Positions 44,623 through 53,174 of a stretch of DNA of 64,000 bases are shown here, in pieces; the first letter of the stretch is position 1; each line of letters begins with the position of its first letter. Made by a program: the position numbers and the translations under genes. This DNA comes from Alkalihalobacillus sp. LMS39. Lineage in GTDB: Bacteria; Bacillota; Bacilli; Bacillales; Bacillaceae_F. The notes beneath the pieces were generated by a model. It made no database searches. It saw nothing but the letters and a program-made list of their open reading frames with translations, and was not told the DNA's origin. The stretch spans positions 1,550,001-1,614,000 of the forward strand of contig NZ_CP093300.1 in NCBI RefSeq assembly GCF_022812285.1, read 5' to 3'.

Positions 44623-44648
44623 GAAGGGAAGATTTGATTCTTCCCTTC
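44623..44648 (+). promoter_or_regulatory. Intercistronic hairpin after the binding-protein gene
   Basis: GAAGGGAAG pairs with CTTCCCTTC around an 8-base loop, with only a weak T-rich 3' side. Such elements let binding-protein mRNA accumulate above permease mRNA. Confidence 0.6.
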
Positions 44649-44651
44649 ATT

Positions 44652-44691
44652 TAAAAGATAAGAAAAGACGCTCAGCGTTTTTCTTATACAA
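44652..44691 (+). repeat. Dispersed repeat R1, 3' end only
   Basis: AAGAAAAGACGCTCAGCG followed by TTTTTCTTATA matches the end of the full-length copy at 51958. Confidence 0.65.
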
Positions 44692-44728
44692 GGGAGATAA
44701 GGAATGCGTGTAAAGGGAGAGGGTTGCT

Positions 44729-45691
44729 ATGAAGGTGAATGAACAATTCAATACAGCGACAGAAATTAAACAAAAACGTAAAATCAACTGGAAGAGTGAC
44801 CGGTTTCTATCTATCCTATTTGTTGCACCTTCGATAATTTTAATCGGGATTTTTGTTTACGGGTTTATCGGTTGGACGGGGTATGTCTCGGTAAGTAATT
44901 GGAATTCGATTGTTCAAGACTTATCATTTGCAGGCTTTAAAAACTATACTTACTTATTTAATGATTTTCGCTTCCAGTCAGATATGAGAAATACTTTATT
45001 TTTTACCGTTTTATTTATTGGATCAGTGATTATATTAGGTCAGCTACTTGCCATATTAATTGATCAAAATATTCGTGGCGAATCGTTTTTTAGAAACATC
45101 TTTTTCTTTCCAATGGCCTTATCTTTTATCGTAACTGGGGTCGTGTGGCAATGGTTATTAAACCCATCAACAGGGGTGAACTTATTTTTAGAAAATTTCG
45201 GTGTAAAACCGATGTGGTATATAGATACGACGATTATCCCTTCCTTACAGTGGGGTCATATAGAATTTGGTATACCAGTGGCCATGATAGCCGTTGTCAT
45301 TGCAGCAGTATGGCAAATGACTGGATTTGCTGTGGCCATGTATTTAGCTGGGCTTCGGGCGATCCCAGAAGATGTTCGAGAAGCGGCGCGTGTTGATGGG
45401 GCATCTGAAATACAAATTTACCGAAAAGTCATTTTTCCGTTATTAGCCCCAATTACAGTAAGTGTCATTATTGTGATGGCACATATTTCACTAAAAATAT
45501 TTGATTTAGTATTTGCCATGACAGGTTCAGGGGCAAACTTTGTAACAGATGTGCCCGGAATTTATATGTTTGAAACAACGTTCCGTGGAAACTACTATGC
45601 GAATGGTTCGGCCATTGCGATTATTATGCTTCTTTCTGTCGCTGTTTTCATCGTACCATACTTAATTAAAAACAGACGAGGTGATGCATAA
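44729..45691 (+). CDS. Sugar ABC transporter permease (MalF/UgpA type)
   Basis: This 320-residue membrane protein has six helices. The cytoplasmic EAA loop reads EAARVDGASEIQIYRKVIFPLL (EAARVDGASE, then IYRKVIFPLL), which docks the ATPase. It works as a heterodimer with the next gene, whose start codon overlaps its stop (TAATG). No ATPase gene lies in this locus. Confidence 0.92.
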   Translation: MKVNEQFNTATEIKQKRKINWKSDRFLSILFVAPSIILIGIFVYGFIGWTGYVSVSNWNSIVQDLSFAGFKNYTYLFNDFRFQSDMRNTLFFTVLFIGSVIILGQLLAILIDQNIRGESFFRNIFFFPMALSFIVTGVVWQWLLNPSTGVNLFLENFGVKPMWYIDTTIIPSLQWGHIEFGIPVAMIAVVIAAVWQMTGFAVAMYLAGLRAIPEDVREAARVDGASEIQIYRKVIFPLLAPITVSVIIVMAHISLKIFDLVFAMTGSGANFVTDVPGIYMFETTFRGNYYANGSAIAIIMLLSVAVFIVPYLIKNRRGDA

Positions 45692-46515
45692 TGATGGCCA
45701 AAAAAATAGGAACAAGAACGTTAATGTATACTCTGTTATTCATTTTTAGTTTGTTTTTCATTATGCCCTTGTACGTCATGGTCATTACGAGTTTAAAACC
45801 GTTTGATGAAGTGACATTAACTAATATGTGGAATTTGCCATCTGCGCTTGACTTTAGCTCATATGCATATGCGTTTGAACGGTTAGCACCAAACTTATTA
45901 AATAGCTTTTATTTAGTCATTCCCGCCACGATTATTTCAGCATTGGTCGGGTCAATGAATGGATATGTTTTATCAAAGTGGAAGTTTAAAGGATCAGAAT
46001 GGGTCTTTACCGCTTTATTATTCGGAATGTTTATTCCTTATCAAAGTATTCTTATTCCATTAATTGAGTTTTTACGTAATATTGGCCTTTATAATAGTAT
46101 TCCAGGTTTGGTTTTTGTTCATGTTGTTTATGGAATTCCGATTACAACACTAATGTTCCGTAACTTTTATGCTAATATTCCAAAAGACTTGTTAGAATCC
46201 GCGCAAATTGATGGAGCAGGGTTTTTACGAATTTATTGGAAGATCATTATTCCGTTATCGATTACTGGATTTGTCGTTGTCGGGATATGGCAATTCACAA
46301 ACATCTGGAATGAATTTTTATTTGCAGTTAGTATTACGACGAATACACAACAACCTGTTATGGTTGCTTTGCAAAATTTATCTGGTAGTCAAATTGTAGC
46401 GTGGAATGTACAAATGGCAGGGGCGCTGTTAGCTGCTCTTCCGACGTTGTTAGTTTATATTATTTTAGGGAAATATTTTGTAAGGGGACTTCTAGCAGGG
46501 TCTGTCAAAGGATAG
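45691..46515 (+). CDS. Sugar ABC transporter permease (MalG/UgpE type)
   Basis: This is a 274-residue six-helix membrane protein with the EAA loop ESAQIDGAGFLRIYWKIIIP. MVITSLKPFDEV near the N-terminus is typical of the MalG branch. It is the last gene of the operon, before a strong terminator. The energy-coupling ATPase is probably the MsmX-like protein encoded at 51962. Confidence 0.92.
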   Translation: MMAKKIGTRTLMYTLLFIFSLFFIMPLYVMVITSLKPFDEVTLTNMWNLPSALDFSSYAYAFERLAPNLLNSFYLVIPATIISALVGSMNGYVLSKWKFKGSEWVFTALLFGMFIPYQSILIPLIEFLRNIGLYNSIPGLVFVHVVYGIPITTLMFRNFYANIPKDLLESAQIDGAGFLRIYWKIIIPLSITGFVVVGIWQFTNIWNEFLFAVSITTNTQQPVMVALQNLSGSQIVAWNVQMAGALLAALPTLLVYIILGKYFVRGLLAGSVKG

Positions 46516-46561
46516 AACACCCCATTTTACCTAGACAAAAAAATAGGAATTATGTGAAAAG

Positions 46562-46590
46562 ACACATCTTTTGTAAAGATGTGTTTTTTT
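46562..46590 (+). terminator. Terminator of the sugar ABC operon
   Basis: ACACATCTTT pairs perfectly with AAAGATGTGT around TGT, followed by TTTTTT. Confidence 0.9.
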
Positions 46591-46675
46591 GCGGAAAATT
46601 ATAAAGGGAAGTTGCATCTTTTGTCGAACTTTACTTGTACTAAATTTAAGAGAATGCAAGTCTAAAGTAATGAAT

Positions 46676-46742
46676 TAAGAAAAACGCGTAGCGTCTTTTC
46701 TTTCAAAGCTTCACTGCTATACCAAAATTTTTCTTTCTTATA
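46676..46742 (-). repeat. Dispersed repeat R1, reverse orientation, middle deleted
   Basis: Read on the minus strand it has AAATTTTGGTATAGCAGTGA, AGCTTTGAAAGAAAAGACGC and TACGCGTTTTTCTTAA. This joins the R1 5' end directly to the 3' end, as in the copy at 63929. Confidence 0.75.
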
Positions 46743-46781
46743 TGTAAAAAAAGACAGTAAAGGTTTCAAGGGGGATAAAAA

Positions 46782-47537
46782 GTGAAACATTTTATTATTA
46801 CTGGTGCTTCAAGAGGACTTGGAGCAGCCTTAACATCCACATTTATTGAAGCAGGGAACCATCTTTATTGTATCGCTCGCTCAAAAAATGAGGAGCTAAT
46901 TCAGCGTGCTAAAACCGAAAATTGTCGCATAGACTGGTTTCAAGTAGATTTAAACGATTCTTTGGTTGTAGAAAGCACAATGAAGTCGATTTTTGAACAA
47001 ATTTGGAAGCAAGAAGTAGATGAATTGGTGTTAATCAATAATGCAGGTATGATCCAGCCGATAAAACGAGCAGAGCGATGTACAGCTGAAGAAGTGGAAA
47101 CACATTTTCACGTGAATTTAGTTGCGCCAATTGTATTAACAGCGAATTTTATTAAAAGTTCACTATCGTTTAATGGGGCAAAGCAAGTGATCAATATATC
47201 ATCAGGAGCAGGAAAACATCCGATTTCTGGCTGGAGTGCATATTGTAGTGCGAAAGCGGGCCTTGATTTATATTCAAGAACAGTAGCGATGGAACAAACA
47301 GAAGCACCATATCCTGTTAAAGTATTGTCATTTTCACCTGGTATTATTGATACGGATATGCAATCGGATATTCGTTCTGCAAATAAGGATGATTTTGCGC
47401 AAATTGAAAAATTTATTGATTATAAACAATCTGGGCAATTGCAAACACCTTTTCAAGTGGCTTCAATTATAAAACAAATAGTAAGCGATCCTTCTATTGA
47501 ACAAGGAGCATTACTTTCTGTTCACGATTTTCGATAA
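46782..47537 (+). CDS. Short-chain dehydrogenase, benzil reductase (YueD)-like
   Basis: This 251-residue NADP(H)-dependent reductase has a GASRGLG cofactor loop (about residues 8-14), NNAGM, and the catalytic Ser-Tyr-Lys in INISSGAGKHP / YCSAKAG (about 141-160). The layout and the ending SPGIIDTDMQ resemble sepiapterin reductase and the (S)-benzoin-forming benzil reductase YueD. The GTG start follows AAGGGGGAT. It stands alone; the physiological substrate is unknown. Confidence 0.88.
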   Translation: MKHFIITGASRGLGAALTSTFIEAGNHLYCIARSKNEELIQRAKTENCRIDWFQVDLNDSLVVESTMKSIFEQIWKQEVDELVLINNAGMIQPIKRAERCTAEEVETHFHVNLVAPIVLTANFIKSSLSFNGAKQVINISSGAGKHPISGWSAYCSAKAGLDLYSRTVAMEQTEAPYPVKVLSFSPGIIDTDMQSDIRSANKDDFAQIEKFIDYKQSGQLQTPFQVASIIKQIVSDPSIEQGALLSVHDFR

Positions 47538-47609
47538 CCAAAATTCGCATAATCTAACTCAATCCATAAAGTAGAAAAGCTACATATAAAGCTAAGGGAG
47601 TGAGAATGC

Positions 47610-48725
47610 GTGATGCTTGAACTTGGTGCACGAGAAAAGCTAAATTATTTTTTAGAAACAAATAAAAACGATTTATTAACATTGTGGGAAAATAAAATAA
47701 CAGAGACGATTGAAGACACCCCTGTGTTTCTTTTTGAAGGTGCAAATGCTATTTATTCACTTGTACTTTCGTTTATTAAACAACCTTCGGATCAACTTAT
47801 TCAACATTATGCAAAGGAGACTGCCGAAAAAATTGCTCAGGCTGATGATATAAAAGATGAGTGGTTTGTTTATAGTTCAAACATTTGTCGAAGCGTCATC
47901 TTAGAGTCATTTGAACAACTAGATGTATCGATTAGCGAATTTCAAAGTATAATGCAATCGGTAAATTCATGTGTAGATGAGTTTATTTTTAAAGTGATGA
48001 CTTTTTCTTCTCAGATGAGAGTAATGGATATAGGAGAAAGAGAAACGATCGTGGAACAATCACATAAAGACCGACTCTCCCTTTTAGGGAAAATGTCTTC
48101 TAGTTTCGTTCATGAATTCAGAAACCCGCTCACGGCTGTTATGGGTTTTGTAAAATTATTAAAGGAAGATCATTATGATCCTCGTTATTTAGATATCATT
48201 ACACATGAATTGGATCAATTAAACTTTAGGATTACCCAATTTTTACTTGCATCGAAACGAGAAGTGTCTTCTATTCAGAAAAGAGAACTGTTTCAAGTGA
48301 AAAAGCTGTTTACTGAAATAATTGAGTTTTTGTATCCGAGTATTGTTGATGGTGATGTCATAGTAGAAACCGACATTGAAAATTCGGTGTATTTACAAGG
48401 ATATCGAGAGGAAATCCGACAAGTATATATCAATTTAATTATGAACTCCATAGATGCATTGTATTTAATAAAATCAAACCGAACAATAACGATTACAGTT
48501 AAATATATAGAAGATAATATTGTGATTTCAGTAAAAAACAATGGCCCTTCGATTTCTTCCTCTGTAATGAACACGATTTTTGAGCCATTTTTCACTACGA
48601 AAAAAATGGGGACTGGAATAGGTCTTTATGTAAGTAAACGGATTATAGAAAAGCATTATGGTACGATAATATGTGAATCGAATGAAGAGGAAACGGTGTT
48701 TATAACAACATTTCAACAGCAATAA
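47610..48725 (+). CDS. Cytoplasmic sensor histidine kinase, possible sporulation phosphorelay kinase
   Basis: The protein has 371 residues and no membrane helix. An all-helical N-terminal sensor region (about residues 1-150) resembles the HisK_N-type domain of Bacillus sporulation-control kinases; this is a weak resemblance. HisKA has the phospho-His in SSFVHEFRNPLTAVMGFVKLL (read SFVHEFRNPL), and the ATPase domain has NLIMNSIDAL, and TTKKMGTGIGL. There is no response regulator next to it, as for orphan kinases feeding the Spo0F/Spo0A relay. Start is GTG 47610 or ATG 47613 after AAGGGAG. Confidence 0.85.
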   Translation: MMLELGAREKLNYFLETNKNDLLTLWENKITETIEDTPVFLFEGANAIYSLVLSFIKQPSDQLIQHYAKETAEKIAQADDIKDEWFVYSSNICRSVILESFEQLDVSISEFQSIMQSVNSCVDEFIFKVMTFSSQMRVMDIGERETIVEQSHKDRLSLLGKMSSSFVHEFRNPLTAVMGFVKLLKEDHYDPRYLDIITHELDQLNFRITQFLLASKREVSSIQKRELFQVKKLFTEIIEFLYPSIVDGDVIVETDIENSVYLQGYREEIRQVYINLIMNSIDALYLIKSNRTITITVKYIEDNIVISVKNNGPSISSSVMNTIFEPFFTTKKMGTGIGLYVSKRIIEKHYGTIICESNEEETVFITTFQQQ

Positions 48726-48728
48726 AAA

Positions 48729-48766
48729 ACAGCCTCCTAGCAAAAAAGCTAGGAGGCTGTTTTTTG
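48729..48766. terminator. Bidirectional terminator between convergent genes
   Basis: AACAGCCTCCTAGC pairs perfectly with GCTAGGAGGCTGTT around six A residues, with A/T runs on both sides. Confidence 0.92.
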
Positions 48767-48776
48767 TTGTTCATTC

Positions 48777-50153
48777 TTATCCAAACACTCCAATTGAACC
48801 TAAGAATACGAAGATGATTCCAATTGGTGCAACGTAACGAAGTAGGAATAACCAAATATTTCCTAGTGTCGTGTTGCCAAAGTCAGAATCTTTAAGCGCA
48901 TCAGCTTTCTTAAAGCCCCAACCCATAAATAACGCGATAATTAATCCACCAAGTGGTAAGAAAATGTTTGATGCAATAAAGTCAACAGAGTCAATAAAGT
49001 CAAGGTCACCAAACCCTACACCAGCAAGAACACCTTGGCTTAGTGCAGATGGGATACCGAATAAGAAAATAATTCCTCCAACGATAAGTGAAGCTTGCTT
49101 ACGAGACCAGTTGAATTTGCGAATGAAATAAGCAACGGCAACTTCTAAAAGCGATACAGCTGATGTTAATGCTGCAGCAGCTAATAAGAAGAAGAACAAA
49201 ATTCCGAATACGCCACCTAAAGCAAAGCTATCAAATACATCAGGCATAACAACGAATACTAACCCTGGACCTGCAGCTGGATCAATTCCAAATGCAAATA
49301 CAGCAGGGAAAATCATTAAACCAGCAATGATTGCAAATAATGTATCTAATGTTGCTACACTAGCAGCAGCTCCCGGTAGGCTTTCTTTGGAAGACAAGTA
49401 ACTACCATACGTAATTAGAGCTCCCATCCCTAAGCTTAAAGAGAAAAACGCTTGACCTAACGCAGCAAGATAAATACTCGGATTTGCTAAGGCAGACCAG
49501 TCAGGAGAGAAAAGGAATGATAAACCTTCACTTGCTCCACCTAATGTTAAACCATAAGCCGAAAGAACAATAATTAAAACACCTAATAAAGGCATTAAAA
49601 TTTTGTTTGCACGTTCAATTCCTTTTTTAACTCCAACAAAGACGATTCCGATTGTTAAAGCCATAAAAATAAATTGCCAAACAATTGGTTGGAAAGAACC
49701 GGAAATAAATTCTCCAAAGAATGCACCATATCCATCAGTTGGAGCTGACCATAAGTTTCCTGTAATATAATTTAAAAGATAGTATAAAATCCATCCAGCA
49801 ATAACGCCGTAAAATGATAAAATCATGAACGCTGATGCTACACCCATAATACCGGCAATTTTCCATGGTTCCCCTGGAGCTAATCTTTCATTTCCTGGTG
49901 AAAGCTTTTCAAAAGAACCTACCGCATCACTTTGACCTTTACGTCCGATCGTGAACTCGGCCATTACAATTGGTAAACCAATAAGTAGAATCATGGCAAT
50001 GTAAATAACTAAAAATGCTGCACCACCATTTTCTCCAGCTACATAAGAGAAGCGCCAAACGTTTCCTAAACCTACTGCAGATCCCATTGCTGCTAAAATA
50101 AATCCGATACGTGAAGCCCACTGCTCTCTAGGTTGATTAGATGATTGACTCAC
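48777..50153 (-). CDS. Sodium-dependent neurotransmitter:sodium symporter (NSS) family transporter
   Basis: This 458-residue membrane protein has about 11-12 helices. The first helix carries the LeuT-like sodium and substrate site AAMGSAVGLGNVWRFSYVAG (read GSAVGLGNVWRF), and unwound regions such as FFSLSLGMGALITYGSY are conserved. It should couple Na+ entry to uptake of an amino acid, probably a hydrophobic or aromatic one, though specificity cannot be read. A GTG start 7 bases after GGGGG is chosen. Sodium-coupled uptake is favoured by alkaliphiles, which is compatible with but does not prove that lifestyle. Confidence 0.92.
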   Translation of the reverse strand: MSQSSNQPREQWASRIGFILAAMGSAVGLGNVWRFSYVAGENGGAAFLVIYIAMILLIGLPIVMAEFTIGRKGQSDAVGSFEKLSPGNERLAPGEPWKIAGIMGVASAFMILSFYGVIAGWILYYLLNYITGNLWSAPTDGYGAFFGEFISGSFQPIVWQFIFMALTIGIVFVGVKKGIERANKILMPLLGVLIIVLSAYGLTLGGASEGLSFLFSPDWSALANPSIYLAALGQAFFSLSLGMGALITYGSYLSSKESLPGAAASVATLDTLFAIIAGLMIFPAVFAFGIDPAAGPGLVFVVMPDVFDSFALGGVFGILFFFLLAAAALTSAVSLLEVAVAYFIRKFNWSRKQASLIVGGIIFLFGIPSALSQGVLAGVGFGDLDFIDSVDFIASNIFLPLGGLIIALFMGWGFKKADALKDSDFGNTTLGNIWLFLLRYVAPIGIIFVFLGSIGVFG

Positions 50154-50405
50154 ATTTTTTCCCCCTTTAAAAAAAGAATATATAATTGTCTGGTTTAATA
50201 TACCACAAAAATATAAAGATTTGTATAGTATTTTCTGAAAAAAGAAACAATTATAAAAATATTTTTTATTTGCTTTTGTGGTTTAACGCGGAGAAACGTC
50301 ATATTTCTTTTATATCGACAGTAAAAACACGTTTGATATTAACAAAAAAATAAGCTGACGGTTCCAGTAATTGAGAATTTAAAACTTGTGTACAATATTA
50401 AGATG

Positions 50406-51029
50406 TTAATATGAAATGCCAACACGAGACTGGATAAATCGTTCATCCTTCAATTGTGAAAAGGCGAATTCAGCTGTATCTGGAACCGATATGTCTTTTC
50501 CACCGATAGGCAATACATTTTTTTCAACGCGATATGTTCCCGTGTAAATACCATCTGGTAAATAAGTGGGGCACACAATTGTCCATTGTAAACTTGTCTT
50601 TTGTAGGGATTGAAAAGCTTTTAAATGGTCATTAGCGGCTTTTGTACTTTTTCTTTTTGATTCACTTGTTTGAAATCGATACTTTCCTTGTTCAGTGCGA
50701 CTGTTTAAAATGCCAGCCGTCCCAATGGAAATGAAACGTGAAATCTGATGTTTTTCCATTGCTTTTATTATTGAAGGCATTGATCTGGACAATGTGTCAG
50801 ACTGATCCGTCCCAAGAGCACTGAAGATGACGTCCATTCCTTTGCAAGCTTCCAACACGTTAGTTTCATGTAATACATTTCCTTGAAAAACATGGAGAGG
50901 GGAAGATGTAGACGTATGGAGTTTTGGTTCATTTCGTGAAAATGCGGTGACTTGGTATCCTGCTTGAAGACCTAACATTACGAGCTGTTGCCCAACTCGT
51001 CCTGTTGAACCGAAGATTAACATATTCAT
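50406..51029 (-). CDS. NAD(P)-binding Rossmann protein (NmrA/YwnB-like)
   Basis: This 207-residue atypical short-chain dehydrogenase binds NAD(P) through FGSTGRVGQQLV at the N-terminus. It lacks an evident Tyr-x3-Lys catalytic pair in the usual place, consistent with the NmrA-like/YwnB group, whose members are sugar-epimerase-like or regulatory. The start at 51029 follows AAAGGAAC by 7 bases; an upstream in-frame ATG includes that site. Transcribed divergently from the SASP gene. Its substrate is unknown. Confidence 0.8.
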   Translation of the reverse strand: MNMLIFGSTGRVGQQLVMLGLQAGYQVTAFSRNEPKLHTSTSSPLHVFQGNVLHETNVLEACKGMDVIFSALGTDQSDTLSRSMPSIIKAMEKHQISRFISIGTAGILNSRTEQGKYRFQTSESKRKSTKAANDHLKAFQSLQKTSLQWTIVCPTYLPDGIYTGTYRVEKNVLPIGGKDISVPDTAEFAFSQLKDERFIQSRVGISY

Positions 51030-51113
51030 TGTTGATGTTCCTTTCATTAAAGCGACTGTTTTTTACATTATCATAAAGCCTTTTTTTTTGCCACTTATTT
51101 CTAATGATTTATT

Positions 51114-51143
51114 TGAATAAAAACCTTATTATTTCACAAACTA
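51114..51143 (+). promoter_or_regulatory. SigG-type forespore promoter of the SASP gene
   Basis: TGAATA (51114-51119) and CAAACTA (51137-51143) are 17 bases apart. The SigG consensus is TGAATA and CATACTA, so one base differs. It lies 24 bases before the SASP start codon. Confidence 0.7.
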
Positions 51144-51166
51144 TGCTTACAAAGGGAGGTGATCAC

Positions 51167-51376
51167 ATGCCAACAAACAACAGCAACAACTCAAACCAAC
51201 TTCTAGTACCTGGAGTACAGCAAGCGCTTGACCAAATGAAGTATGAGATCGCTCAAGAATTTGGAGTACAACTTGGACCAGACGCTACTTCTCGTGCGAA
51301 CGGTTCTGTAGGTGGAGAAATCACGAAGCGCCTAGTTCAAATGGCTGAACAACAAATGGGCGGATATCAACAATAA
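51167..51376 (+). CDS. Alpha/beta-type small acid-soluble spore protein
   Basis: This 69-residue protein coats and protects spore DNA and is degraded at germination. The GPR protease site is YEIAQEFG (cleavage after Glu27), and the second conserved block is [20 protein letters not shown] (36-54). Such proteins begin with a short Asn/Ser-rich tail as here. An in-frame upstream extension exists, but AAAGGGAGGTGATCAC sets this ATG. It is a reliable marker that the host forms endospores. Confidence 0.95.
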   Translation: MPTNNSNNSNQLLVPGVQQALDQMKYEIAQEFGVQLGPDATSRANGSVGGEITKRLVQMAEQQMGGYQQ

Positions 51377-51393
51377 TTAAAATAGATATGGCT

Positions 51394-51424
51394 GAAGAAG
51401 AGGTGGATTTCCACCTCTTCTTTT
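51394..51424 (+). terminator. Terminator of the SASP gene
   Basis: GAAGAGGTGGA pairs with TCCACCTCTTC around TT, followed by TTTT. Confidence 0.9.
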
Positions 51425-51481
51425 CATGTTTTCGGATAGAACAGGACATACTGTAATTAAAACGACAGGAGAGAGTCTTCA

Positions 51482-51736
51482 ATGGAGTACGTATGTCCGT
51501 TATGTAATGGATTAAAAATGGTTGACATTACATGTCCTCAATGTCAAACGAACATGGAAGACCGAGGGAAAGTCATGGATTTATTTGACGATTATAGTCC
51601 CTATATTGAAATTGAAGGGTTAAAACAAATCGATGGGATTCAAAACGACCAACAAAATCATCAGTGTCCGCATATTTTTGTTTGTAGTGAATGTGGGAAA
51701 GATGTAATGCATATTGAAAAAGAGTGGAAACAATAA
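51482..51736 (+). CDS. Small zinc-ribbon-like protein
   Basis: This 84-residue protein has three Cys pairs: CPLC (5-8), CPQC (18-21) and CSEC (about 68-71), plus a CPH. The pairs could bind one or two zinc ions. It is acidic and has no DNA-binding region that I recognise. Genes of this kind occur near spore genes in Bacillaceae, but I do not know the function. A good ribosome site (AGGAGAGAG) precedes it, and a terminator follows. Confidence 0.75.
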   Translation: MEYVCPLCNGLKMVDITCPQCQTNMEDRGKVMDLFDDYSPYIEIEGLKQIDGIQNDQQNHQCPHIFVCSECGKDVMHIEKEWKQ

Positions 51737-51745
51737 AACGAAAAA

Positions 51746-51779
51746 AAGAGCAGCTTGGTTTGAACAAGCTGCTCTTTTT
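51746..51779 (+). terminator. Terminator after the zinc-ribbon gene
   Basis: AAAGAGCAGCTTG pairs with CAAGCTGCTCTTT around 8 bases, followed by TTT. Confidence 0.9.
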
Positions 51780-51783
51780 TGAA

Positions 51784-51958
51784 AGAAAAGTATAAAAATT
51801 TTGGTATCGCAATGAAGCTTTGGAAGCTTATTCAAGAAGAGCGAAGGCTGCGCACCTGCGCGTTTCACCCCAAGAAGAGCACTTTGGGTTCACTTTCAAA
51901 AGCGGGCAGGGCTCCGCACTTCGCTTGAAAGAAAAGACGCTCCGCGTTTTTCTTACTT
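51784..51958 (+). repeat. Dispersed repeat R1, full-length reference copy
   Basis: This 175-bp element runs from AAAGTATAAAAATTTTGGTA to GCGTTTTTCTTACTTA. Internal landmarks in order are GAAGCTTTGGAAGCTTATTC, GAAGAGCGAAGGCTGCGCAC, GCGTTTCACCCC, GCGGGCAGGGCTCCGCAC and AAGAAAAGACGCT. Several parts are self-complementary (AAGAAAAGACGC with GCGTTTTTCTT). It ends four bases from the MsmX-like stop codon, filling the gap between convergent genes. All other copies in the window are parts of this one. Confidence 0.8.
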
Positions 51959-51961
51959 ATA

Positions 51962-53059
51962 TTAACGAATACGCTTTTCAGTTTCAGGGTCAAAGAAATG
52001 ACATTTGTTCATATCTAATGCAAGGTCGATTGTATCGCCGTTTTTCACATCAGTACGTGAATCAACACGAGCAATAATGTCTTGGCCTTCTAGAGTTGTA
52101 TATAACATTGTTTCTGCCCCTAAAAGTTCAGCAACGTCAATTTTTGCGCTAAGCTTTGTGTCTGGTGAAGACTCGATGAATACAAGCTCATCATGAATAT
52201 CTTCTGGACGAATTCCTAAAATAATTTCTTTTCCTACGAAACCTTGTTCACGAAGGATTTTAATTTTACCTTCAGGAATTTTAATGTTACGGTTACTAAT
52301 TTTAAATGTATCTCCTTCAATTGTTCCTGTTAAGAAGTTCATAGCAGGTGAACCAATGAACCCACCAACAAACACATTTTCAGGGTAGTCATAAACTTCT
52401 TTTGGAGAACCAACTTGTTGAATAAAGCCATCTTTCATAATAACGATACGAGTTGCCATCGTCATTGCTTCTGTTTGGTCATGCGTTACATAAATCGTTG
52501 TTGATTGAAGACGTTGGTGTAGCTTTGTAATTTCAGCACGCATTTGAACACGAAGCTTTGCATCTAAGTTAGAAAGCGGCTCATCCATTAAGAATACTTG
52601 TGGGTCACGTACAATCGCACGCCCTAGGGCAACACGCTGACGCTGACCACCAGACATTGCTTTTGGTTTACGGTCTAACATTTCTTCTAGACCAAGAATT
52701 TTTGCTGCTTCACGAACACGTCTGTCAATTTCATCTTTTTTGAACTTACGAAGCTTTAATCCAAACGCCATATTGTCATATACGTTCATATGTGGATAAA
52801 GTGCGTAGTTTTGGAATACCATCGCAATGTCACGATCTTTTGGAGCGACATCATTCATACGTTTGTCTCCAATGAATAAGTCACCTTTTGTAATGTCTTC
52901 AAGTCCAGCGATCATACGAAGGGTTGTTGATTTTCCACAACCTGATGGACCAACGAAAACGATAAATTCTTTGTCACTGATGTCAAGATTAAAGTCAGAT
53001 ACAGCGGTTACATCCCCATCATAAATTTTATAAATATGGTTTAATTTAATTTCAGCCAT
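51962..53059 (-). CDS. msmX: MsmX/UgpC-type multi-sugar ABC transporter ATPase
   Basis: This 365-residue ATPase powers sugar importers of the MalK/UgpC type. Walker A is GPSGCGKST (Lys43), the signature is MSGGQRQRV, and Walker B is [11 protein letters not shown]; the C-terminal OB-fold regulatory domain is complete (residues about 240-365). The ATG at 53059 is set by AAGGAGGC. In B. subtilis MsmX energises several sugar permeases that lack their own ATPase, and the permeases at 44729-46515 here likewise have none. Its neighbour is a PucR/CdaR-type regulator, the same pairing as B. subtilis msmX-yxkF. Confidence 0.93.
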   Translation of the reverse strand: MAEIKLNHIYKIYDGDVTAVSDFNLDISDKEFIVFVGPSGCGKSTTLRMIAGLEDITKGDLFIGDKRMNDVAPKDRDIAMVFQNYALYPHMNVYDNMAFGLKLRKFKKDEIDRRVREAAKILGLEEMLDRKPKAMSGGQRQRVALGRAIVRDPQVFLMDEPLSNLDAKLRVQMRAEITKLHQRLQSTTIYVTHDQTEAMTMATRIVIMKDGFIQQVGSPKEVYDYPENVFVGGFIGSPAMNFLTGTIEGDTFKISNRNIKIPEGKIKILREQGFVGKEIILGIRPEDIHDELVFIESSPDTKLSAKIDVAELLGAETMLYTTLEGQDIIARVDSRTDVKNGDTIDLALDMNKCHFFDPETEKRIR

Positions 53060-53174
53060 TGTAATTGCCTCCTTGTGATTCAATCAATTTATGGTCTTAT
53101 TGTAACCCTTTTCATTTTAGTAGACTAGTGTCACTGTGCACAAAAAAGCTTATCCAATTTGTGCACGGTAACCA

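Noticed and set aside
51820-52077. 85-codon plus-strand frame at the R1 full copy
   Set aside because: It is made of repeat sequence and the antisense of the MsmX-like gene, with no sensible start.
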